Origin: Aegicerativicinus sediminis
GTDB taxonomy: Bacteria; Bacteroidota; Bacteroidia; Flavobacteriales; Flavobacteriaceae
Assembly: GCF_015476115.1 (NCBI RefSeq)
Contig: NZ_CP064295.1
Span: 2,102,001 to 2,166,000, forward strand
Direction of reading: 5' to 3'
Length of the DNA stretch: 64,000 bases
Part shown: positions 1 to 8,719 of the stretch, one piece after another
How the letters are laid out: each line of letters begins with the position of its first letter
How positions within the stretch are numbered: position 1 is the stretch's first letter
Program-made: the position numbers and the translations under genes
Notes under the pieces: model-generated
The model's database searches: none
What the model saw: the letters and a program-made list of their open reading frames with translations, nothing else
Told to the model about the DNA's origin: nothing

Positions 1-399
1 AACCCCTTTCCATCAGTTATTTTTGGTGAAGATATGCTTTGGGCAAAAAATGTACTAACGTTAGGATTTACTTTAGTGTATGACTACTCGTGCCGAGTTA
101 ATCATTACCATCATCATAATCCAAAATTTACTTATAAAAGAACTTTGATTGTGTGGTATTTTTTATACCAGAATTTTAATTATAGAAGACCAGATCCTTT
201 TAATTTCAAGGAGTTTTTACATATTGCATATAGAAATTTAAAATGGGGTGCCTCCTTAAAGTGGATTCCTTTTAATTGGAATAGAATTAGTGTTCAAAAA
301 AAAGCGATTAGGGATTTTAATAAGGCATTAAAAGAAGATAAATTGCAAGAATTATTTGAATCTTTAAAAATTAAAATTCCTCAAGGAAATACTAATTAA
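1..399 (+). CDS. GT2 family glycosyltransferase, C-terminal fragment (cut by window edge)
   Basis: The frame is open from base 1, so the true start lies outside the window; the ATG at 34 is internal. The first residues read FGEDMLWAKNVLTLGF, which matches the ED-containing acceptor/catalytic segment near the end of rhamnosyl-type GT2 enzymes. After it comes a basic, aromatic tail of about 100 residues typical of that subgroup. The next glycosyltransferase gene starts 3 nt after its stop, so it is part of the same polysaccharide operon. The sugar specificity cannot be told. Confidence 0.75.
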   Translation, partial: NPFPSVIFGEDMLWAKNVLTLGFTLVYDYSCRVNHYHHHNPKFTYKRTLIVWYFLYQNFNYRRPDPFNFKEFLHIAYRNLKWGASLKWIPFNWNRISVQKKAIRDFNKALKEDKLQELFESLKIKIPQGNTN

Positions 400-402
400 A
401 CT

Positions 403-1284
403 ATGAATTCAATTTCACAACCTCTAGTTTCTGTGTTAATGCCTGTTTACAATAGTGAGAAATATCTGGCAGAGGCTATTGATTCGGTAGTTGCTTCAAC
501 GTATCAAAATTGGGAATTGATTATTGTAGATGACCGCTCAAATGATCGTTCCCATGAGATAGCTAAAACTTTTCAAGAAAAAGATAAGAGAATTAAAGTT
601 TATGTCAATAAGATTAATTTAGGAGATTATCCTAATCGTAATCAAGCGGTTAGCTATGCCAAGGGAAAATATTTGAAGTTCGTGGATCATGACGATTATA
701 TATATCCCTATGGCCTTGAACAACTTGTTTATTATATGGAACAATTTCCTGAAGCGGGTTATGGACTTTGTTCTTTACCCCAAGATAAGGCTAGAATTTT
801 TCCGTTTCAATTAAATCCGAAAGAAGCCTATACTCGGCATTATTTTGAACAGCCATTATTTCACAAAGCTCCTTTATCAGCCATAATGAAAAAAGATTGT
901 TTTGAGAGGGCAGGTAAATTTAGTGGTAAGCCTTTACTTGGAGACTTTGAAATGTGGCATATTATGTCCCAAAAATACCCCGTGGTATTAATGCCCCAAG
1001 GGATTGTATGGTACCGTCAACATGATGAACAAGAATCCGCAAAAAATAGGAATGACCCGATGGAACCATTTAAATATATTTTATTGAGCAAAAAATTATT
1101 AATTGATGACCGTTGTCCTTTAAACGAAAAAGCACGGACTCAAGCTTTGGAGAAAATGGAGAAAATTGAAGCTAGAGCAATTTTGTCAGCCGCAAAACAT
1201 TATTCCTTTAAAAAATCTTATGAAATGAGTAAGACAAGTAATATGAGTCTGATAAAAATAATTCAGAAAGGCTTGAGGAGATGA
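403..1284 (+). CDS. GT2 family glycosyltransferase
   Basis: A 293-aa cytoplasmic GT-A enzyme expected to transfer a nucleotide-sugar onto a lipid-linked oligosaccharide. The N-terminus (PLVSVLMPVYNSEKYL, residues 7-22) is the classic GT2 nucleotide-binding strand. VDDRSNDRS follows at 42-50, a DxD-type metal motif (VDHDDY) at 94-99, and a GDFEMW acceptor-site motif at 180-185 with a downstream YRQHDEQ. No membrane segments are seen, so it is a single-addition transferase. It overlaps the next ORF by 4 nt (ATGA), which implies translational coupling. Donor and acceptor sugars are unknown. Confidence 0.88.
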   Translation: MNSISQPLVSVLMPVYNSEKYLAEAIDSVVASTYQNWELIIVDDRSNDRSHEIAKTFQEKDKRIKVYVNKINLGDYPNRNQAVSYAKGKYLKFVDHDDYIYPYGLEQLVYYMEQFPEAGYGLCSLPQDKARIFPFQLNPKEAYTRHYFEQPLFHKAPLSAIMKKDCFERAGKFSGKPLLGDFEMWHIMSQKYPVVLMPQGIVWYRQHDEQESAKNRNDPMEPFKYILLSKKLLIDDRCPLNEKARTQALEKMEKIEARAILSAAKHYSFKKSYEMSKTSNMSLIKIIQKGLRR

Positions 1285-2024
1285 TAATATTTAAGTTTAT
1301 TAAATATTATCTCCGATTATTAACCAGGAATTTATATTGGTTATACAATTGTGCAAGAATTAAGGGTGTTTCCCAACTAAAATTTGAATTTCCCTTAATT
1401 ATTGAAGGAAAAGGAAGAATCAACATAGGTCAAAACTCAAAATTAAGTAAGTTAGTTAATTTAGGTCCTGGTGAAGGGGCAAACATATCTTTTGGTAAGA
1501 ACTCTAAACTTCAACCAAAAGCCCTTATAAAAGTAATGAAAAATTGTTCATTTACTGCCGGTATTGAATGTCTAATTGGTGAAAATTCTAGATTATATGT
1601 CCAAAGTAATTGGCGATTTGGTGACAGGGTTGAAATTCAAACCAATTGTAGTTTAGCTGCGCGTGAACCGAATTACTTTGGCAAACTTTTGATTGGAGAT
1701 AATACACATATAGGGGATTTTACCATAATTGATTTGGTAGATGATATTGTAATAGGTAATGATGTTGCAATTGGACCAAACTGCACCTTATATACCCACG
1801 ATCATGATTATTCTAATAAACAATTACCTGCTTGGAAAGGAGGGATTAAGTCTGCACCAATAATAATAGAAAATGGCGCTTGGATTGGTTCTGGGGTAAC
1901 AATCTTACCTGGAGTGAAAATAGGTGAAAGATGTGTTGTCGCGGCCGGTTCTGTAGTCACCAAAAGTTTACATGGAGAGTCTATTTATGGAGGAACTCCT
2001 GCCAAAATAATTAAAGGGATTTAA
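1281..2024 (+). CDS. Left-handed beta-helix (hexapeptide) acyltransferase, probably an O-acetyltransferase
   Basis: This 247-aa protein contains imperfect hexapeptide repeats from about residue 45 to the end. The LbH active-site segment CTLYTHDHDYSN (about 168-179) is followed by the C-terminal PGVKIGERCVVAAGSVV and YGGTPAKII. This is the WbbJ/maltose acetyltransferase-like pattern, in which a His of the HDH segment acts as the base and acetyl-CoA binds between coils. It probably acetylates a sugar residue of the exopolysaccharide. The N-terminus (about 1-25) is hydrophobic and basic and may associate with the membrane. It is coupled to the preceding GT2 gene. Confidence 0.85.
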   Translation: MIIFKFIKYYLRLLTRNLYWLYNCARIKGVSQLKFEFPLIIEGKGRINIGQNSKLSKLVNLGPGEGANISFGKNSKLQPKALIKVMKNCSFTAGIECLIGENSRLYVQSNWRFGDRVEIQTNCSLAAREPNYFGKLLIGDNTHIGDFTIIDLVDDIVIGNDVAIGPNCTLYTHDHDYSNKQLPAWKGGIKSAPIIIENGAWIGSGVTILPGVKIGERCVVAAGSVVTKSLHGESIYGGTPAKIIKGI

Positions 2025-2133
2025 TGAATAGAACGTTTTCCCTGAAATATAATTAAATAATTCTAATCCGTTTATATCAAATAAGTTTGTTATACAAATA
2101 GAAAATTGGGGTTTCCCAGTATATTTTAAAATT

Positions 2134-2931
2134 ATGCATTTATACTTTTTACATATTCCTAAGACAGCCGGAACCTCTTTGGATATTTTATTTAAACTAC
2201 AATATTCAAAAAAGGACAGGCATCCTTGGGATAATAAAGACTTTCCTAAGCTGCAAAACCAATACCGGGAAAATATATTGCAACCTCAGGAATTTAAAGT
2301 TTTAAAGGGACATTACAAATATGGTATCCATAAATATTTTTCAAAAACGGAGGATTATAAGTATTTAACTATCCTGAGGGATCCTGTTAGCCGCGTTAAA
2401 TCCCATATTAGACAATATTTAAGAATGCCCAATTCATTCATCTATAAAGAATATGAAAAGCATAAAGACTTACACAAAATCATAGATGAAAATAGAATTT
2501 ATGGTTTTTCCAATTTGCAAACATGTTGGATTGCAGGAGAAAATTATGTGGAAAATTCTGAAATGGAGGAAGTATATAACAAAGCTCTCTCAAATATTGA
2601 GAAGGAATTTTTTTATGTTGGTGTAGTAGAACTATTTAATGAAAGTTTATATCAAATCTATAAAAAGATTAATTGGAAATATAGACCATATTATAGTTCC
2701 TTGAATAAATCTTCTAAAGAGGAAATCGATGAGATTAAGTTTGATTCAAGGACTATTAAATTGATTGAGGATCTTAACTTTTATGATATTAAGCTTTATA
2801 ATAAATTTAGGGATAAAGTGGTAGAAGACCATTTTAATCAAGATAAAAAAGAATTTGAAAATTATATAAGGCGACTAGGTTACTTTCAGAAGTTGCATAA
2901 AGGCTATTTACAAATAAAAAATATTCTTTAA
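2134..2931 (+). CDS. Sulfotransferase family protein (polysaccharide sulfation)
   Basis: This 265-aa protein carries the two PAPS-binding signatures of the Golgi-type sulfotransferase family (Sulfotransfer_2-like). The 5'-phosphosulfate loop is HIPKTAGTSL at residues 7-16, and the 3'-phosphate-binding motif is LTILRDPVSRVKSH at 78-91. The family moves sulfate from PAPS to a hydroxyl group; here the acceptor is inferred to be the polymer made by the surrounding glycosyltransferases. It starts at ATG 2134 after a 109-nt AT-rich gap. It is followed by a decayed GT2 remnant, so the gene order here has been rearranged. Confidence 0.85.
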   Translation: MHLYFLHIPKTAGTSLDILFKLQYSKKDRHPWDNKDFPKLQNQYRENILQPQEFKVLKGHYKYGIHKYFSKTEDYKYLTILRDPVSRVKSHIRQYLRMPNSFIYKEYEKHKDLHKIIDENRIYGFSNLQTCWIAGENYVENSEMEEVYNKALSNIEKEFFYVGVVELFNESLYQIYKKINWKYRPYYSSLNKSSKEEIDEIKFDSRTIKLIEDLNFYDIKLYNKFRDKVVEDHFNQDKKEFENYIRRLGYFQKLHKGYLQIKNIL

Positions 2932-3166
2932 ACGAAGGCTCTGCATCCATTTTGATGACAGTATATAATTCGGAAAAATACATGCTGGAAGCCATGCAAT
3001 ATATAATAAATTTACCCTGTTACAATTGCTATTAATTATTTCAGACTACTTTTTTAAAAATCGTTAAGGAGAGATTGGCATGTCATTTAGATATTATTTC
3101 AAATTTAATGGATATTTCAAGCCGAAAGATTTATTAGTTTTTAGAGAAAACAGATTAAAAATTTAA
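2932..3166 (+). pseudogene. Decayed GT2 glycosyltransferase remnant
   Basis: Directly after the sulfotransferase stop, the frame starting at 2934 reads EGSASILMTVYNSEKYMLEAMQ. This is an unmistakable GT2 N-terminal strand without its catalytic body, and it stops at 3033-3035. A second short frame (3080-3166) reads SFRYYFKFNGYFKPKDLLVF and ends in RENRLKI, which resembles the C-terminal tail of a glycosyltransferase. The simplest reading is a GT2 gene with most of its middle deleted. Assignment of the second piece to the same ancestor is an inference. Confidence 0.6.
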
Positions 3167-3178
3167 TTTTACTAGGTA

Positions 3179-4162
3179 TTGAGAGTTCCATTAGTTTCTG
3201 TAATTATACCAATATTTAATTCTAAAGATTTCATTTTAGATACTCTGCAATCCGTTATAGAACAAACATATACGTATATTGAAATTCTCATAATAGATGA
3301 TGGCTCTATTGATGGTTCTTTGGAAATGGTCCAGTCAATTGAATGTGAAAATATAAGGGTATTCAAAAATAAGGGAAAGGGTGCTTGCGCGGCAAGAAAT
3401 TATGGTTATGCCCTAAGTAAAGGGGATTACATTCAATTTTTAGATGCAGATGATATTTTAAGTCCAGACAAAATTCAAAAACAGGTCGATGCCCTTAATG
3501 GCGTTATTGATAAATTGGCTGTATGTAGCACTATCCATTTCAGGGATGAAATTCAAAGTGGAATTTGTACAGATTCACCTTATCTAATTTCTACTGATAA
3601 ACCTTCTGAATTTTTTATTCGTCTATGGGGGGGATATGATCTTCCTCCAAACATGGTCCAAACGAGTGCTTGGTTGTCTCCTAGGAAACTAATTGAAAAA
3701 TATGGGTTGTGGGATATTAATCTTTATCGAGATCAAGATGGGGAATTTTTTGCCCGATTGGGTTTGAACTCAAATGGTATTGTTTTTGTTCCTGGAATCA
3801 AAAATTATTATAGGAAACATATTGATGGTCATAACATTGCATCGGGTCGCCAGAAAAAGCACTTGGAAAGCAATCTTGATGCAACTTTTAAAAAAGAGGG
3901 TTATCTTTTTGCCCGAGATAACACTAGACCTGCCATTAAAGCAATGGCTATTCAATACAAAAATGTTGCTATTGAGGCCTGGCCTAGGTTTAAGGGAGTT
4001 TCTAATAAGGCACTCAAAGAATCCTCACGATTGGGAGGGTCTAAATACTTACCAATATTGGGCGGTAAAGTAATTGAAACGATTAAAAATTTCCTTGGAT
4101 GGAAAATCGCAAAATCTGTTTCTTATTATGGGCATATTATATTGGATAAAATGGTAAAATAA
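3179..4162 (+). CDS. GT2 family glycosyltransferase
   Basis: This 327-aa GT-A transferase begins at a TTG codon. A TAG lies in frame only 4 nt upstream (3173-3175), and the GT2 strand PLVSVIIPIFNSKDF begins at residue 4, so no other start is plausible. IIDDGSIDGS follows at 38-47, the metal-binding LDADD at 88-92, and DQDGEFFARL, the acceptor-site acidic motif, at about 185-194. There are no transmembrane segments. It lies between a GT2 remnant and a GT4 gene in the exopolysaccharide operon. Sugar specificity is unknown. Confidence 0.87.
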   Translation: MRVPLVSVIIPIFNSKDFILDTLQSVIEQTYTYIEILIIDDGSIDGSLEMVQSIECENIRVFKNKGKGACAARNYGYALSKGDYIQFLDADDILSPDKIQKQVDALNGVIDKLAVCSTIHFRDEIQSGICTDSPYLISTDKPSEFFIRLWGGYDLPPNMVQTSAWLSPRKLIEKYGLWDINLYRDQDGEFFARLGLNSNGIVFVPGIKNYYRKHIDGHNIASGRQKKHLESNLDATFKKEGYLFARDNTRPAIKAMAIQYKNVAIEAWPRFKGVSNKALKESSRLGGSKYLPILGGKVIETIKNFLGWKIAKSVSYYGHIILDKMVK

Positions 4163-4177
4163 TAGGATTAATGTTAT

Positions 4178-5278
4178 ATGGAAATTGAGAAGAAACCCAA
4201 AGCGCTTTTTATAACCAATTACAGATTTATTTCTAAGAAAACAAAAAATGGGGGAGTGAAATTATGCACCCAAGATTTTATTAAAGTTTTAGAAAGAAAA
4301 TATGACCTCGTATTTTTGGAAGTAGATTTTACCAAAAATCTATTACAGAGGTTAAAATTTTGGGTCGGTGTTGATAGTTATGACTATTATGAGGTATCGA
4401 AATTTAAAAAATCATTATTTGGTCAAATCAAGGAAAATAATATTAGGATAATTTTTATTAATCATACTTCCGCAATGAAGTTTGCTGAATTGGCAAAGAA
4501 AATTGATTCAAGTCTATCTACAGTATTGCTCTCACATGGTAATGAATCAGGAGATTTTATGCATGAAATTGTTAAATCGGAAAAGAGTAGAGTTACCTCA
4601 TATTATAAACTTGGAAAGCAATTGGTAATGGAGGCCAAATACAGAAAAAATTATATCGATCAAGTGGCTGTTGTTTCACAATTAGAAGAAAATATCGAAT
4701 ATTGGTTGCACTCAAAAAGAGTCACCTACATACCTCGCATTTTTGAGCCTGAATTTGTTCAATGGCATCCAGTGTTAGGCAAGGTTGGCTTTTTAGCGGA
4801 TTTTACCCACCTTCCTAATCTCCATGGTATTGAAATGTTGAGTAAGGAATTAAATAAAAGAGTACTGCCCAATAATTTTAAGTTGGTCCTTGTTGGGGTT
4901 TCAGATAATAGATTAGCCCCTATCGTCAAAGGAAGTAGTTTTTTAGAACATATTGGTTACGTTGAGGAAGATGAACTTAAAAAAGAGGTTGGGTCTTGGA
5001 TGGCATATTTGAATATTGTCTTATACTATTCTAAAGGTGTGAGCACAAAATTAGCCAAAGGAATGAATATGGGACTTCCTATTGTTACAACCCCCCAAGG
5101 AAATAGAGGGTATTCTTTAGAAGGTATGGAGGGCGTAACTGCAAAAAATTTAAATTTATTTGCAGATATTGTTCTTGCCCTAAGTCAAGACAAAATACAA
5201 GCTTCCCATGTTAGAGAAATAGTAATGTCTAATGTTAATGCCAATAAATCTTTTGATAAATTTTCTGAATATTTTTAA
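4178..5278 (+). CDS. GT4-like (GT-B fold) glycosyltransferase
   Basis: This 366-aa protein has a two-domain GT-B arrangement. The N-terminal half carries LLSHGNESGDF and no DxD. The C-terminal half contains GFLADFTHLPNLHG and then KGVSTKLAKG followed by GMNMGLPIVTTPQGNRGY, the nucleotide-binding loop typical of group-1 transferases. The usual EX7E motif is not obvious, so it is a divergent member. The ATG at 4178 follows the previous gene by 15 nt, and the next gene starts 3 nt after its stop. It is expected to add a sugar to the growing repeat unit on the cytoplasmic face. Confidence 0.78.
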   Translation: MEIEKKPKALFITNYRFISKKTKNGGVKLCTQDFIKVLERKYDLVFLEVDFTKNLLQRLKFWVGVDSYDYYEVSKFKKSLFGQIKENNIRIIFINHTSAMKFAELAKKIDSSLSTVLLSHGNESGDFMHEIVKSEKSRVTSYYKLGKQLVMEAKYRKNYIDQVAVVSQLEENIEYWLHSKRVTYIPRIFEPEFVQWHPVLGKVGFLADFTHLPNLHGIEMLSKELNKRVLPNNFKLVLVGVSDNRLAPIVKGSSFLEHIGYVEEDELKKEVGSWMAYLNIVLYYSKGVSTKLAKGMNMGLPIVTTPQGNRGYSLEGMEGVTAKNLNLFADIVLALSQDKIQASHVREIVMSNVNANKSFDKFSEYF

Positions 5279-5281
5279 GAT

Positions 5282-6574
5282 TTGAATACAATCCTAATAA
5301 TATATCCCCATTGGCATCCTGCAAACCTAGCCGGAGTCCATCGCCCACGACTTATTGGAAATTACTTAAAAGCTTTAGGTTGGCGTCCAAGAGTTTTGAC
5401 GGTAAATGAACGTTATTTTGAAGAAGAACCTGACCCTGATTTTTATAAAACGTTTTCCGAAGATTTTGAGGTGACAAGAGTGAAAGCCTTGAAAGTGGGA
5501 AGGCCGCGTATTTTTGGAGACATAGGCTTAAGGGCTTTTTGGTTTTTATACAAAAAAGCATTGTTCATTATACAGAAAGAAAGAATTGATTTTGTATGGT
5601 TACCAATTCCGTCATTTTACAATGCTCTTTTAGGACGTTTGTTATTTGAAAAAACAAAGATTCCCTACGGAATTGATTATATAGATCCTTGGGTTAGAGA
5701 TATCACTAATCAAAATAATTTTAGGGCCAAAATAAGTCAAACTCTTGCGAGAATTTTGGAACCAATTGCCCTTAAAAAAGTATCTGTAATTAGCGGAGTC
5801 TCCACACCTTATTATGAGGCTGCTATAGGCCGAAATTTTCCTGAATTTTATAAAAAGGGGATACTTCAAGCAACAACCTATAATCGCCATACTGGTAAGA
5901 AAATTACTCATGTTGCCATGCCCTATGGATTTGATCCCAATGATCATAAAGTGCAGCTTGAAACATTGGTAAGTCCTTGGGAAAATGCCACTAACAAGAA
6001 AATTTGGATTTATGCAGGGGCTTTTCTTCCAAATAGCCACTTTTTATTGGATGTATTTTTTGAATCCATTTCAGACCTAAGGAAAGAAGGGCAATGGGAT
6101 GAATCTATAGAATTATGGTTTATAGGAACAGGTATGTATTCCGCCAAGCGAATTGGTGCATACGCCAAAGATCATTTCTTACAGGATGTTGTCTTTGAAA
6201 TCCGCGAAAGATTTCCATTTTTACAAGTATTGAATTTTCTTTCAAGGGCAAATACCGTCATGATCATAGGAAGCACCGAAAAGCATTACACCGCTAGTAA
6301 AACTTTTCAAGCTTTATATAGTGGTCGACCGATCTTAAGTGTATTCCATGAGGAAAGTAGCGCTTTAGAAATTTTAGAACAATGTAATGCCGCATTGTTT
6401 AATGTAAAATTTAATCCCAATAAATCCCGCACGAGTTTAGTTAAGGATTTCAAGCGGGCTATTTTGGCTAGGTTAAGAGGTGATAGCTGGTCTCCCAATT
6501 ATTCGCCACTTCAGAAATACTCTGCCAAAGTTTCCGCAACAGCACTTGTTTTAGCAATAGAAGAGATACTATGA
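5282..6574 (+). CDS. GT-B fold glycosyltransferase, GT4-like
   Basis: This 430-aa protein is read from a TTG codon three bases after the previous stop. The first residues (MNTILIIYPHWHPANLAG) are the first beta strand and glycine-rich turn of GT-B enzymes. The C-terminal domain has KIWIYAGAFLPNSHF, ELWFIGTG and YTASKTFQALYSGRPILSVF, the donor-binding signature of GT4-like transferases. It overlaps the following sulfotransferase by 4 nt. The first domain (about residues 100-240) is unusually rich in aromatic residues; its acceptor is unknown. Confidence 0.78.
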   Translation: MNTILIIYPHWHPANLAGVHRPRLIGNYLKALGWRPRVLTVNERYFEEEPDPDFYKTFSEDFEVTRVKALKVGRPRIFGDIGLRAFWFLYKKALFIIQKERIDFVWLPIPSFYNALLGRLLFEKTKIPYGIDYIDPWVRDITNQNNFRAKISQTLARILEPIALKKVSVISGVSTPYYEAAIGRNFPEFYKKGILQATTYNRHTGKKITHVAMPYGFDPNDHKVQLETLVSPWENATNKKIWIYAGAFLPNSHFLLDVFFESISDLRKEGQWDESIELWFIGTGMYSAKRIGAYAKDHFLQDVVFEIRERFPFLQVLNFLSRANTVMIIGSTEKHYTASKTFQALYSGRPILSVFHEESSALEILEQCNAALFNVKFNPNKSRTSLVKDFKRAILARLRGDSWSPNYSPLQKYSAKVSATALVLAIEEIL

Positions 6575-7542
6575 ATGTTTTAGAGAAGTTGTCAGAATCT
6601 GTAGAATTTTATAAAAAAATAAAATTTACCAAAATTGAAAATCAGGAAAATATATTGATTTATGGTATTTCCCGGGGTGGCACTACCATGTTAGCCAACG
6701 CTTTGACAAAGACCCTTGATGCAAGACTTATATGGGAGCCACTTTTTAAGTATAATAAGGTGTTTTTAAAACGTGTTAATCCTTATTCTACATATCCTTA
6801 TACTGAATTTAAGTTAGGATGGCACCCTAATCTTCCTACTCAAGGCACTGTAGAAATCAACAACTATTTTGATGATCTATTTAGTATGAGAGAAAGGAAT
6901 ATCAGGTTTTTAAGATTTAATAACTGGGATAGGTTTAAAACAAGTAAGAAAACCATATTCAAGTTTTGTTTTGGAAATTTCATGTATCCCTATTTCCAAA
7001 ATCGCTATAATTATAAATCAATCGTATTGCTAAGACATCCGTTCGCAATAGCTTCTTCCTCCCTAGGTTATGGAGACAATTTTGATTGGCATAAGACTAA
7101 TTTCAATATTTGGAAGTATATGGACAACGAATTGAACCCAGGTTTTTTCAAGAATATCAATAACAAGATTGAAACCATTAATTCTCCATTTGAATTAATC
7201 GTTTTCCAGGTTGTAAGTCAGTTTTCCTATGTATTGGATCAACTGGATACTTCTAATTCAATCTTTATTTTTTATGAAGATCTTTTATTGAATCCAAAAG
7301 GGGAAGTGAACAAAATTGAAGCTCTGTTAGGCTATGAAATTGACAGGGAACAGTTTTTGAACATTATTAAAAAGCCTAGTTTTAGTTCCAAAAAGGGACA
7401 TACAAATACAAATGCCATGGAACAATTGACTAAATGGCAGAAAAAGTGCACGGAAGAAGATGTTCAAGGTGGATTAAAGATTTTCAAAAGCTTTAATTTT
7501 AATCATTACGATGACAATCCATTGCCAAAATCGATTAAATGA
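6571..7542 (+). CDS. Sulfotransferase family protein
   Basis: The second sulfotransferase of the locus, 323 aa. A P-loop-like 5'-phosphosulfate-binding motif, YGISRGGTTMLANAL, lies at residues 31-45, and the 3'-phosphate motif SIVLLRHPFAIASSSLGY around 150-167. It is not closely similar to the first sulfotransferase (different loop sequence, closer to Sulfotransfer_1/3-type proteins), so the two probably modify different positions. It is coupled on both sides by ATGA overlaps to glycosyltransferase genes. Action on the exopolysaccharide is inferred from context. Confidence 0.82.
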   Translation: MNVLEKLSESVEFYKKIKFTKIENQENILIYGISRGGTTMLANALTKTLDARLIWEPLFKYNKVFLKRVNPYSTYPYTEFKLGWHPNLPTQGTVEINNYFDDLFSMRERNIRFLRFNNWDRFKTSKKTIFKFCFGNFMYPYFQNRYNYKSIVLLRHPFAIASSSLGYGDNFDWHKTNFNIWKYMDNELNPGFFKNINNKIETINSPFELIVFQVVSQFSYVLDQLDTSNSIFIFYEDLLLNPKGEVNKIEALLGYEIDREQFLNIIKKPSFSSKKGHTNTNAMEQLTKWQKKCTEEDVQGGLKIFKSFNFNHYDDNPLPKSIK

Positions 7543-8708
7543 AAAAGCTGGCAGTTATTACCACGCATCCCATTCAATATAATTCCCCTTGGTTTGCCTT
7601 ATTGAATAATCAAACTCAAATCGAGGTAAAAGTATTTTACACTTGGTCTCAAAGTGAAAATTTTGTAAAAGATAGAACTTTTGGTAAAGAAGTTAGATGG
7701 GATATTCCTTTGCTTAAAGGTTATGATTTTGAATTTGTACAAAACGTTTCAAAGGACCCAGGAACACATCATAGAAAAGGAATATATTGTCCAGAGTTAA
7801 TAGGTAAGGTTCGTTCCTTCAATCCCTCAGCTATTTTGGTGTTTGGATGGTATTTGAAATCTCATTTTCAAATAATGCGGTATTTTAAGGGAAAGATTCC
7901 TATTTGGTTTAGAGGTGACTCCACTTTGTTGGATAATGAGCCATATTTAAAATCTTTTGCTCGAAAATTATGGTTGACATGGGTTTACAAGAATGTTGAC
8001 AAGGCATTTTATGTTGGTATTGAGAATTATAAGTATTTTAAGTACTTCGGTTTAGATGATAACCAATTGGTATATGCGCCACATTCGGTGGATAACCAAA
8101 GATTTGGTAAGAATGAGGGCGGGCATTATACAGATGAAGCTAATAGATGGAGGAATGAGCTTGGACTAAAAAGTAAAGATTTGGTTGTGTTATTTGCAGG
8201 AAAACTTGAATCTAAAAAACAACCAGATTTTCTTATTAGATCCATTCAAAAAGCTAATTTGCAAAGAAAAAGGCCTCTTAAACTATTGGTAGTGGGTAAT
8301 GGTCCTATGGAAAAGCAAATTTTAGGACAAATTGAATCAGATTCTAATTTGTTTTATTTGGAATTTCAAAATCAATCCAAGATGCCAATTGTTTACAGAA
8401 TGGGAAATATCTTTTGTCTTCCCTCAAAGGGCCCTGGAGAAACTTGGGGATTAGCAGTAAATGAGGCTATGGCGAGTGGAATTTCGGCTATAGTAAGCAA
8501 TAAGGTTGGTTGTGGTTCTGATTTAGTGAATTCTGACGTTGGTCTTATGTTTGAATATGATAACGAGAATCAACTGGTTGAACAACTTATTCAATTAGAA
8601 TTAAATCAATGCAAACATTTGGGTGATTCGGCACAACAGTTAATTAAAAACTGGTCGTTTCAAAAAATAACTGAGGCTATTTCAAAAGAAATGTCTTTGC
8701 TCAATTAG
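7539..8708 (+). CDS. GT4 family glycosyltransferase
   Basis: A 389-aa GT-B retaining transferase. The N-terminus is KKLAVITTHPIQYNSPWF. The C-terminal domain has VVLFAGKLESKKQPDFLI, LLVVGNGPMEKQI and the EX7E active-site motif in GPGETWGLAVNEAMASG, with the two glutamates spaced exactly as in the family. It would use a nucleotide-sugar in the cytoplasm to extend the lipid-linked unit. It overlaps the preceding gene by 4 nt and is followed after 11 nt by the polymerase gene. Confidence 0.9.
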   Translation: MKKLAVITTHPIQYNSPWFALLNNQTQIEVKVFYTWSQSENFVKDRTFGKEVRWDIPLLKGYDFEFVQNVSKDPGTHHRKGIYCPELIGKVRSFNPSAILVFGWYLKSHFQIMRYFKGKIPIWFRGDSTLLDNEPYLKSFARKLWLTWVYKNVDKAFYVGIENYKYFKYFGLDDNQLVYAPHSVDNQRFGKNEGGHYTDEANRWRNELGLKSKDLVVLFAGKLESKKQPDFLIRSIQKANLQRKRPLKLLVVGNGPMEKQILGQIESDSNLFYLEFQNQSKMPIVYRMGNIFCLPSKGPGETWGLAVNEAMASGISAIVSNKVGCGSDLVNSDVGLMFEYDNENQLVEQLIQLELNQCKHLGDSAQQLIKNWSFQKITEAISKEMSLLN

Positions 8709-8719
8709 AAAGGTCAATA

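Noticed and set aside
3770-4073. Overlapping ORFs on both strands inside the GT2 gene
   Set aside because: They lie fully inside a gene with intact motifs and have no family features or start signals of their own.
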